From an uncultured Mediterranea sp. (GTDB lineage Bacteria > Bacteroidota > Bacteroidia > Bacteroidales > Bacteroidaceae): 5,214 nt of DNA. Under the pieces are notes generated by a model. That model had not been told where the DNA came from and did no database searches. It saw nothing but the letters and a program-made list of their open reading frames with translations. Position 1 is the stretch's first letter, and the number at the start of each line of letters is the position of its first letter. The translations under genes were made by a program, and so were the position numbers. This document shows, one piece after another, positions 1 through 5,212 of the stretch. The stretch lies in assembly GCA_946007445.1 (NCBI GenBank), contig CAMGAL010000169.1, positions 1-5,214 of the forward strand, given 5' to 3'.

Positions 1-48
1 GCACAATAGCACGACAAGACTAGAAGCTTATTGATTTTCTTTAATTCG

Positions 49-148
49 CTATCATTTTGATAGAAGCGCATCCTTTCTTCTTCTGATATATATCGATACA
101 GTAGGGAGTATTTTGAGAAAAACCGATGCGTTTCTATCAATTTGATAG
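49..148. repeat. Inverted repeat whose arms each contain a 15-nt dyad
   Basis: Arms 49-72 and 125-148 are inverted copies with 21 of 24 positions matching; one of the three mismatches would be a G-U pair in RNA. Each arm carries a 15-nt dyad: CTATCATTTTGATAG at 49-63 and the perfect 7+1+7 palindrome CTATCAATTTGATAG at 134-148. A looser relative, CTATCAAAAGTCATAG, lies at 281-296. The 52-nt spacer is AT-rich and shows weak further pairing next to the arms. It could be a large hairpin, a pair of regulator sites or a small mobile-element remnant; the sequence does not decide. The repeat itself is directly visible, its function is unknown. Confidence 0.6.
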
Positions 149-152
149 TATT

Positions 153-182
153 CTGAAAGCAAAAGAGGTTCTCGGCTTTCAG
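153..182. repeat. 8-bp perfect stem-loop
   Basis: CTGAAAGC (153-160) and GCTTTCAG (175-182) form a perfect 8-bp stem with a 14-nt loop. Neither side has a good T-run, so it is a poor intrinsic terminator. It sits directly after the 49-148 inverted repeat and may be part of the same structured block. Function is not known. Confidence 0.35.
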
Positions 183-205
183 TTCCTTTGTGAAGATAAC
201 TCCCA

Positions 206-235
206 GATTTCCGAATTGTAACCCCTGATTTCCGA
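206..235. repeat. Tandem 9-nt direct repeat, 21-nt period
   Basis: GATTTCCGA occurs at 206-214 and again at 227-235. The copies are preceded by CCCA and CCCCT and followed by ATTG and TTG. The 21-nt period is about two turns of DNA, which would place both copies on the same helix face, as expected for paired regulator half-sites. They lie about 120 nt upstream of the predicted serC -7 element. The repeat is seen; a regulatory role is inference. Confidence 0.4.
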
Positions 236-332
236 TTGACAAACAGGCATAACAAATTGATGTATAAAAACTGCATAAATCTATCAAAAGTCATAGAAAT
301 AGGCTCATCGAGGCGATTTTTAGCAGATTCCG

Positions 333-363
333 CTTGGTATACGGAAAAAAATCCGTAATTTCG
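333..363 (+). promoter_or_regulatory. Predicted Bacteroidetes-type promoter for serC
   Basis: The -7 candidate TAATTTCG (356-363) differs from the Bacteroides consensus TAnnTTTG at one position. Nineteen to twenty nt upstream is CTTG (333-336), close to the TTTG -33 element. Transcription would start near 368-370, giving a leader of about 65 nt before the serC ATG at 434. The predicted transcript would begin with a tiny hairpin, TGTC-GAAA-GACA (367-378), capped by a GNRA-type loop. No competing match of this quality was noticed in 1-433. The start site is inferred from the motif only. Confidence 0.55.
340..357. promoter_or_regulatory. Dyad operator candidate inside the serC promoter
   Basis: TACGGA (340-345), six A residues, then TCCGTA (352-357) form a perfect 6-bp inverted repeat with a 6-nt spacer. 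The right half overlaps the first two bases of the predicted -7 element and the left half lies between the -33 and -7 boxes. A protein bound here would block polymerase, so a repressor operator is a reasonable guess. No matching regulator gene is in the window, and a 6-bp dyad can occur by chance in AT-rich DNA. Confidence 0.35.
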
Positions 364-386
364 CATTGTCGAAAGACATTTCACAA

Positions 387-437
387 ATGAGTGTAATTAA
401 CAGAAGTATCAATTTATCCAAAACAAACTTCAAATGA
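387..437 (+). CDS. Possible 16-aa leader peptide overlapping the serC start
   Basis: An ATG at 387 opens a 16-codon reading frame, [16 protein letters not shown], that stops at TGA 435-437. That stop shares ATGA with the serC start codon (ATG 434-436), the classic arrangement for translational coupling. It lies entirely downstream of the predicted transcription start, so it would be in the serC mRNA. Three of 16 residues are serine, the pathway end product. No Shine-Dalgarno is obvious, and no terminator/antiterminator pair lies between it and serC, so coupling fits better than classical attenuation. It is too short for coding statistics and may be chance. Confidence 0.3.
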   Translation: MSVINRSINLSKTNFK

Positions 438-1507
438 AAAAGCATAATTTCAATGCAGGACCTTCCATCCTTCCGCGTGAGGTGATTGAAGACACAGCGA
501 AAGCTATTTTAGATTTCAATGGTTCAGGCCTCTCTCTGATGGAAATCAGCCACCGCGCCAAAGACTTCCAGCCCGTCGTGGACGAAGCGGTAGCTCTCTT
601 CAAAGAGCTGCTCAACATTCCCGAAGGCTACTCCGTACTTTTCCTGGGTGGCGGTGCCAGCCTGGAATTCTGCATGGTTCCCTATAACTTCCTGGAGAAG
701 AAAGCTGCTTATCTGAACACCGGCGTCTGGGCCAAGAAAGCCATGAAGGAAGCCAAGGGCTTCGGCGAAGTGGTTGAGGTGGCTTCGTCGGCCGAATCTA
801 CTTATACATACATCCCGAAGGGTTACACCATCCCCACGGATGCTGATTATTTCCATATCACGACCAACAACACCATCTACGGCACCGAAATCAAGGAAGA
901 CCTCGACTCTCCCATACCGATGATTGCCGACATGTCGTCCGACATCTTCTCGCGTCCCATCGACGTGTCCAAGTACATCTGCATCTATGGCGGTGCACAG
1001 AAGAACCTGGCTCCCGCCGGTGTGACCTTCGTCATCGTCAAGAACGAGGCTGTGGGCAAGGTGTCTCGCTACATCCCCACCATGCTCAACTATCAGACCC
1101 ACATCGACGGTGGCTCGATGTTCAACACACCTCCCGTAGTGCCCATCTACTCCGCTTTGCTGACGCTGCGCTGGATCAAGGCTCAGGGTGGCGTGAAGGA
1201 GATGGAGCGCCGCGCCATCGAGCGTGCCGACATGCTCTACAGCGAGATAGACCGCAACAAGCTCTTCGTGGGCACCGTGACCGAGAAGGCCGACCGCTCA
1301 CGCATGAACATCTGCTTCGTCATGGCTCCCGAATACAAGGAGCTGGAGGCTGACTTCCTGAAGTTTGCTACCGAACGTGGCATGGTAGGTATCAAAGGCC
1401 ACCGCTCAGTAGGCGGATTCCGCGCCTCTTGCTACAACGCTATGTCGAAAGAGAGTGTGCAGGCCCTGATTGACTGCATGCAGGAGTTTGAGAAACTACA
1501 CGCATAA
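434..1507 (+). CDS. serC: Phosphoserine aminotransferase SerC
   Basis: This PLP-dependent, class V-fold cytosolic aminotransferase converts 3-phosphohydroxypyruvate plus glutamate to O-phospho-L-serine and 2-oxoglutarate, step two of the phosphorylated serine pathway. In many bacteria it also acts in PLP synthesis. At 357 aa it is full length for the family. The N-terminus [10 protein letters not shown] (5-14) is typical. Phosphate-binding EISHR gives His40/Arg41; GGGAS is at 72-76; Trp99 should stack on PLP; Thr147 is in NNTIYG; Asp166 is in ADMSSD; Gln189 and the Schiff-base Lys190 are in GGAQKN. The C-terminal [11 protein letters not shown] (from 322) is also family-specific. The ATG at 434 is preceded by an A-rich stretch and no clear Shine-Dalgarno, common in Bacteroidetes. 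It is the first gene of the operon with serA. Confidence 0.97.
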   Translation: MKKHNFNAGPSILPREVIEDTAKAILDFNGSGLSLMEISHRAKDFQPVVDEAVALFKELLNIPEGYSVLFLGGGASLEFCMVPYNFLEKKAAYLNTGVWAKKAMKEAKGFGEVVEVASSAESTYTYIPKGYTIPTDADYFHITTNNTIYGTEIKEDLDSPIPMIADMSSDIFSRPIDVSKYICIYGGAQKNLAPAGVTFVIVKNEAVGKVSRYIPTMLNYQTHIDGGSMFNTPPVVPIYSALLTLRWIKAQGGVKEMERRAIERADMLYSEIDRNKLFVGTVTEKADRSRMNICFVMAPEYKELEADFLKFATERGMVGIKGHRSVGGFRASCYNAMSKESVQALIDCMQEFEKLHA

Positions 1508-1518
1508 GTAATTCATGA

Positions 1519-1589
1519 AACACAGAGGCACAAAGACACAGAGAAAATAGAAAAAGAAAAATATCTCTGTGACTCTGTGCCTTTGTGTT
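1519..1589. repeat. CTCTGTG-type imperfect hairpin between serC and serA
   Basis: Arms 1519-1544 and 1564-1589 are 26 nt each and complementary except at three positions, one of which would be a G-U pair. The 19-nt loop (1545-1563) is almost all A and G. Each arm is made of degenerate CACAGAG-like units, GGCACAAAGACACAGAGA on the left and its counterpart on the right. It occupies most of the 103-nt gap. There is no T-run after the right arm, so it is not a standard terminator; a stable RNA hairpin could affect serA expression or mRNA stability. CTCTGTG-rich dyads of this kind are, from memory, scattered through many Bacteroides genomes, which suggests an interspersed repeat. Confidence 0.75.
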
Positions 1590-1593
1590 CCCT

Positions 1594-1605
1594 ATAATCG
1601 ATTAT
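1594..1605. repeat. 12-bp perfect palindrome just upstream of serA
   Basis: ATAATCGATTAT is a perfect 12-bp palindrome ending 5 nt before the serA ATG at 1611. It occupies the position where a ribosome binding site would lie and contains no Shine-Dalgarno. It may be a chance AT-rich dyad or the flank of the adjacent hairpin element; no function can be assigned. Confidence 0.25.
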
Positions 1606-1610
1606 TTCCC

Positions 1611-2531
1611 ATGAAAGTATTAGTTGCAACAGACAAGCCGTTTGCTAAAATTGCAGTAGACGGCATTCGCAAAGAGATAGAGACAGCAGGCTATGAACTG
1701 GTGCTGCTGGAGAAGTACGGCGAGAAGGCCAAATTGCTGGAGGCAGTGGCCGATGCCGATGCCATCATCATCCGTAGCGATGTGGTGGACAAGGAGGTCC
1801 TGGACGCTGCCAAGCAGCTGAAGATTGTGGTACGCGCAGGCGCAGGCTACGACAACGTCGACCTGGAGGCTGCCACGTCTCACGGTGTATGCGTGATGAA
1901 CACACCGGGTCAGAACTCCAACGCAGTGGCCGAACTGGCTTTCGGTCTGATGGTCATGGCCGTACGCAACATGTACAACGGCACCTCGGGCACCGAACTG
2001 ATGGGCAAGAAGCTGGGCATCCACGCCTACGGCAACGTAGGTCGCAACGTGGCCCGCATCGCCAAAGGCGTAGGCATGGAGATTTACGCATTCGACGCAT
2101 TCTGTCCCAAGGAGGTCATCGAGAAGGATGGCGTGAAGGCTGTGGACTCAGCTGAGGAGCTTTACAGCACCTGCAACGTCGTTTCGCTGCACATCCCAGC
2201 CACCGCTGAGACCAAGAACTCCATCAACTACGACCTGGTGAACCGTATGCCCAAGAACGGCCTGCTGGTCAACACCGCCCGCAAGGAGGTCATCAACGAG
2301 ACCGAGCTCATCAAGCTGCTGGAAGACCGTCCTGACCTGAAGTATGTGACCGACATCATGCCTGCGGCCAACGCCGAGTTTGCAGAGAAATTCCCCGGTC
2401 GCTACTTCTCTACCCCCAAGAAGATGGGTGCCCAGACGGCTGAAGCCAACATCAACGCCGGCATCGCCGCCGCCCGTCAGATCGTAGGCTTCCTGAAGGA
2501 TGGCTGCGAGAAGTTCCGCGTCAACAAGTGA
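1611..2531 (+). CDS. serA: D-3-phosphoglycerate dehydrogenase, short ACT-less type
   Basis: This cytosolic NAD-dependent 2-hydroxyacid dehydrogenase family member should oxidise 3-phosphoglycerate to 3-phosphohydroxypyruvate, the first step of serine synthesis. It has 306 aa against 410 in E. coli SerA and lacks the C-terminal ACT serine-binding domain. Substrate-domain motif RAGAGYDNVD is at 75-84. The nucleotide site reads AYGNVG (139-144), with Ala for the first Gly of GxGxxG, then Asp162 for the NAD ribose. Catalytic Arg224 lies in NTARKEV. The usual TPH motif is TPK (268-270), so Lys270 replaces the catalytic His, and the usual DVFxxEP Glu position is Ala253 unless a short gap brings in Glu256. 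The segment before GKKLG (132-136) is about 13-15 residues shorter than in E. coli. The start at 1611 is chosen because a GTG at 1569 would begin inside the repeat hairpin; MKVLVATDKP is a normal N-terminus. Confidence 0.93.
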   Translation: MKVLVATDKPFAKIAVDGIRKEIETAGYELVLLEKYGEKAKLLEAVADADAIIIRSDVVDKEVLDAAKQLKIVVRAGAGYDNVDLEAATSHGVCVMNTPGQNSNAVAELAFGLMVMAVRNMYNGTSGTELMGKKLGIHAYGNVGRNVARIAKGVGMEIYAFDAFCPKEVIEKDGVKAVDSAEELYSTCNVVSLHIPATAETKNSINYDLVNRMPKNGLLVNTARKEVINETELIKLLEDRPDLKYVTDIMPAANAEFAEKFPGRYFSTPKKMGAQTAEANINAGIAAARQIVGFLKDGCEKFRVNK

Positions 2532-2559
2532 TTTTCACCTCTATAATCAGGACATAGGT

Positions 2560-3807
2560 ATGGCAACAATCAAACCATTCAAGGGCATCCGCCCTCCGAA
2601 AGAGCTGGTCGAACAGGTGGCTTCACGTCCCTACGACGTGCTCAACTCCGCCGAGGCCCGTGCTGAGGCTGCCGGCAACGAGAAATCGCTCTACCACATC
2701 ATCAAGCCCGAGATTGACTTCCCCGAAGGCACCGACGAGCACGACCCGCGCGTCTATCAGAAGGCGGCCGACAACTTCGCCATGTTCCAGCAGAAGGGTT
2801 GGCTGGTGCAGGACGCCAAGGAGAACTACTACCTCTATGCCCAGACCATGAACGGCAAGACACAGTACGGACTGGTGGTGGGTGCCTACGTGCCCGACTA
2901 CATGAACGGCATCATCAAGAAGCACGAGCTGACCCGTCGCGACAAGGAGGAAGACCGCATGAAGCATGTGCGCGTCAACAACGCCAACATCGAACCCGTC
3001 TTCTTCGCCTACCCCGACAATGCGGTGCTCGACGCTATCGTGACCCGCTATGCGGCTCAGACTCCGGAGTATGACTTCATCGCTCCCGGCGACGGCTTCG
3101 GTCACACCTTCTGGATTATCGACCGCGAGGAGGACATAGCTGCCATTACGGCTGAGTTTGCCAAGATGCCGGCCCTCTACATTGCCGACGGACACCACCG
3201 CAGCGCAGCCGCCGCCCTGGTGGGTGCCGAGAAGGCACAGCAGAACCCCAACCATCGAGGTGACGAGGAGTACAACTACTTCATGGCAGTCTGCTTCCCG
3301 GCCAACCAACTCACCATCATCGACTACAACCGGGTGGTGAAAGACCTCAACGGACTTTCGGCCGAGGCCTTCCTGCAGGCTCTGGAAGAGAACTTCACGG
3401 TAGAAGAAAAGGGTGCTGACATCTACAAGCCCGCCGCACTCCACAACTTCTCCCTCTACCTGGAGGGCAAGTGGTACAGCCTGACGGCCCGTCCCGGCAC
3501 CTACGACGATGGCGACCCCATCGGTGTGCTCGACGTGACCATCTCATCCAACCTCATTCTGGACCGCATCCTCGGCATCAAGGACCTCCGTTCCGACAAG
3601 CGCATCGACTTCGTGGGCGGCATCCGCGGCCTGGGCGAGTTGAAGAAGCGTGTCGATAGCGGCGAGATGAAGGTGGCACTGGCCCTCTATCCCGTCTCCA
3701 TGAAGCAGCTCATGGACATCGCCGATACGGGCAACATCATGCCTCCCAAGACCACCTGGTTTGAGCCCAAGCTCCGCTCCGGACTGGTCATCCACAAGCT
3801 GCAGTAA
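2560..3807 (+). CDS. DUF1015 family protein in the serine operon
   Basis: This is a 415-aa member of the DUF1015 family, whose biochemical role I do not know to be established. No signal peptide or membrane segment is visible, so it is probably cytosolic. Visible landmarks are N-terminal IKPFKGIRPP (4-13), RPYDV (23-27), the charged block HELTRRDKEEDRMKHV (122-137), IADGHHRSAAAA (208-219), and the C-terminal MPPKTTWFEPKLRSGLVI (394-411). The DGHHR motif resembles ParB-like nucleotide-binding folds, a superfamily that includes free-serine kinases (SerK, SbnI). It follows serA by 28 nt, so co-transcription is very likely. Start 2560 is preferred over an upstream start at 2500, which would overlap serA and add a non-conserved-looking extension; AGGA at 2549-2552 is a fair ribosome binding site. 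Family assignment is firm; function is inference. Confidence 0.92.
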   Translation: MATIKPFKGIRPPKELVEQVASRPYDVLNSAEARAEAAGNEKSLYHIIKPEIDFPEGTDEHDPRVYQKAADNFAMFQQKGWLVQDAKENYYLYAQTMNGKTQYGLVVGAYVPDYMNGIIKKHELTRRDKEEDRMKHVRVNNANIEPVFFAYPDNAVLDAIVTRYAAQTPEYDFIAPGDGFGHTFWIIDREEDIAAITAEFAKMPALYIADGHHRSAAAALVGAEKAQQNPNHRGDEEYNYFMAVCFPANQLTIIDYNRVVKDLNGLSAEAFLQALEENFTVEEKGADIYKPAALHNFSLYLEGKWYSLTARPGTYDDGDPIGVLDVTISSNLILDRILGIKDLRSDKRIDFVGGIRGLGELKKRVDSGEMKVALALYPVSMKQLMDIADTGNIMPPKTTWFEPKLRSGLVIHKLQ

Positions 3808-3843
3808 GACGCCGTCTGCGTTCTACATAAAAACCACATAGAC

Positions 3844-3921
3844 GGTAGGGGCAGACCTATGTGTCTGACCGAAGACACAACGCAATGGTAATCAGGGAAG
3901 ACAAGCAGGTCTGCCCATACG
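3844..3921. repeat. REP-like inverted repeat, GGGCAGACCT arms
   Basis: GGGCAGACCT (3849-3858) is matched by its perfect reverse complement AGGTCTGCCC (3907-3916); with two mismatches the arms extend to 3844-3858 and 3907-3921. A competing local hairpin uses CACATAG (3835-3841) and CTATGTG (3857-3863), and another uses CAGAC (3852-3856) and GTCTG (3863-3867). It lies just after the DUF1015 stop. The GTAGGGGCAGACC-like sequence recalls interspersed palindromes I associate with Bacteroidales intergenic regions, but that cannot be confirmed here. The rest of the gap (3922-4054) holds only a weak 7-bp inverted pair, ATGACAA at 3936-3942 and TTGTCAT at 3992-3998, and no credible gene. Confidence 0.5.
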
Positions 3922-4054
3922 GGTAACAAACAGGAATGACAAAAACATTGCCGACGCTTTGGGCGTGACGGCCTGCCAGTAGAGGGAGTGATTGTCATGC
4001 AGAGGCAGCGACTGTCTCAACGGCTCTTGATCTGCAGCTGAAAAGCATAAAGGC

Positions 4055-4114
4055 AAAAAAAACGAGTCACAAGGAGGTGGTATCTTTACCTTTCTTTGTG
4101 ACTCGACTTTTTTT
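4055..4114. terminator. Bidirectional intrinsic terminator between convergent genes
   Basis: A strong stem is formed by CGAGTCACAAGG (4063-4074) and CTTTGTGACTCG (4094-4105), the pair including one G-T wobble, with a further short helix closing the loop (AGGT with ACCT). It is bordered by A8 (4055-4062) on the left and T7 (4108-4114) on the right. On the plus strand it ends the serC-serA-DUF1015 transcript; on the minus strand the A8 reads as U8 directly after the stem and ends pepD, whose stop is only 12 nt from the T tract. A G6 run (4115-4120) follows the T7. Confidence 0.9.
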
Positions 4115-4125
4115 GGGGGGATGTA

Positions 4126-5205
4126 TCACTCCTTGACGGGAATCTGCTTCAACGTCTCCACCAGGAAGTCATAGAACTTGGCGACCGACGGGATATAGGC
4201 TCGCTCGTCGGGTGAGTGGGGCGAACGCAGCGTCGGACCAAAGGAGATCATGTCGAGGTGGGGATAGGTGGCTCCGATGATGCCGCACTCCAAGCCAGCA
4301 TGAACCACCTTGACAGCAGGTTGCGTGCCAAACTGTATCTCATACGCCTTCTTCATGGCAGCCAGAATGGGCGAGTTCACATCGGGTTGCCAACCGGAGT
4401 AACCGCCGCTGAGCGTCACCTCCATGCCGGCCATCGAGAAGCAGGCTGTCAGGCTATCGGCCAGGAAGTCTTTCATCGTGTCGCACGAACTGCGAGCCAT
4501 TATGCGAACCTCGGCATTTCCGCCGCCAATGTGTACAATGGCCAAGTTGGACGAGGTCTCCACCGTGTCGGGGATGGTAGGGATCATGCGCATCACACCA
4601 TCTTGAGCAGCCATCAAGGCGTTCACCAAGTTGTCTTGTATCTCTTCGGGCACCACTGCGGCAGGTGCTTCTGTCTCTTCCAGCGTCAAGGTGAGACCGG
4701 GCTCATTGGGGTTGTACTCGGCAGCCATCTGTGTGCCATACTCGCTGATGTAGCTCTGCAAGTCGGCCATGTCTTCCGGATTGAAGAGCAAGACGGCCTC
4801 TGCGTCGCGCGGGATGGCATTGCGCATGTTGCCGCCGGCAAACGCGGCCAGCTGACAATCGAACTCAATCAGCAGATCGTGAACGACACGAGTCAAGAGC
4901 TTGTTGGCATTGGCACGTCCTTTGTTGATTTCCAGGCCGGAGTGTCCGCCACGAAGACCGGACAGACGGATGCGGCGAGCCACGAAACCGTTCTCCACGG
5001 GCTCTTCCTTATAGGTCATCTTTGCCGTAATGTTCACTCCTCCGGCACATCCGATGTAGAGTTCTCCTTCGTCCTCCGAGTCGAGGTTCAGCAGGATGTC
5101 GCCCTGCAGTTCGTCGGCTTTCAGGTTAAAAGCTCCATACATACCGGTCGCTTCATCTTTGGTAATCAGTGCCTCCAAGGGCCCGTGTCCCAGTTCTAGA
5201 GGCGC
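4126..5205 (-). CDS. pepD: Aminoacyl-histidine dipeptidase PepD, C-terminal part
   Basis: This M20C metallopeptidase would cleave Xaa-His and other dipeptides in the cytosol. Full-length members have about 485 aa; only about 360 C-terminal residues are here. Counting from Leu (TTG, 5176-5178) as residue 1: DEATGMYGAF (8-17) is the catalytic-Glu segment, with Glu9 as predicted base and Ala10 where the second, metal-binding Glu normally stands; Asp33 in LNLDSEDEGEL is a metal ligand; GGHSGLE is at 77-83; GGNMRNAIPR is at 115-124; HAGLECG is at 293-299; His321 in SPHSPDE is the last metal ligand. The first His/Asp ligands lie in the missing N-terminal part. HGPLEAL is family sequence continuing upstream of the TTG, so TTG is not the true start; an in-frame TAG at 5206-5208 then interrupts the frame. 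This is a window-edge partial with a disruption, either a real break or an assembly fault. It converges on the serine operon. Confidence 0.9.
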   Translation of the reverse strand, partial: APLELGHGPLEALITKDEATGMYGAFNLKADELQGDILLNLDSEDEGELYIGCAGGVNITAKMTYKEEPVENGFVARRIRLSGLRGGHSGLEINKGRANANKLLTRVVHDLLIEFDCQLAAFAGGNMRNAIPRDAEAVLLFNPEDMADLQSYISEYGTQMAAEYNPNEPGLTLTLEETEAPAAVVPEEIQDNLVNALMAAQDGVMRMIPTIPDTVETSSNLAIVHIGGGNAEVRIMARSSCDTMKDFLADSLTACFSMAGMEVTLSGGYSGWQPDVNSPILAAMKKAYEIQFGTQPAVKVVHAGLECGIIGATYPHLDMISFGPTLRSPHSPDERAYIPSVAKFYDFLVETLKQIPVKE

Positions 5206-5212
5206 CTAGAAC
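5193..5212. repeat. Palindromic sequence at the pepD break
   Basis: GTTCTAG (5193-5199) and CTAGAAC (5206-5212) are perfect 7-bp inverted arms around AGGCGC. The in-frame stop that ends the pepD frame (TAG on the minus strand, 5206-5208) lies in the right arm. The encoded residues here no longer look like PepD. This may be a foldback or adaptor artefact at a sequence end rather than biology. Confidence 0.45.

Noticed and set aside
52..384. 110-codon minus-strand reading frame upstream of serC
   Set aside because: No recognisable domain, it spans the repeat cluster and the predicted serC promoter, and its residues look like translated AT-rich non-coding DNA.
1..433. CRISPR array or tRNA in the gene-free region
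   Set aside because: Repeats are only two or three dyads without regular spacers, and no tRNA cloverleaf or anticodon stem was found.
524..1102. 192-codon minus-strand frame inside serC
   Set aside because: Fully within serC; His/Val/Gly-rich composition typical of an antisense shadow.
1519..1589. Hairpin as a terminator separating serC from serA
   Set aside because: No T-run after either arm in the reading direction, and the two genes belong to the same pathway.
1569..1610. Upstream GTG start extending SerA by 14 residues
   Set aside because: The extension would be encoded by the repeat hairpin; the ATG at 1611 gives a standard dehydrogenase N-terminus.
2500..2559. Upstream start extending the DUF1015 protein by 20 residues
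   Set aside because: It overlaps the serA end and the added residues are serA-frame shadow; the ATG at 2560 has AGGA upstream and a normal N-terminus.
2623..3444. 273-codon minus-strand frame inside the DUF1015 gene
   Set aside because: Antisense shadow of a GC-biased gene; Val/Gly/Leu-rich with no family motif.
3687..3998. 103-codon minus-strand frame at the DUF1015 3' end
   Set aside because: Half shadow of the DUF1015 gene, half non-coding repeat; no motif.
4216..5199. 327-codon plus-strand frame opposite pepD
   Set aside because: Long only because pepD codon usage avoids stops on the other strand. PepD motifs are clear on the minus strand and this product matches nothing I recognise.
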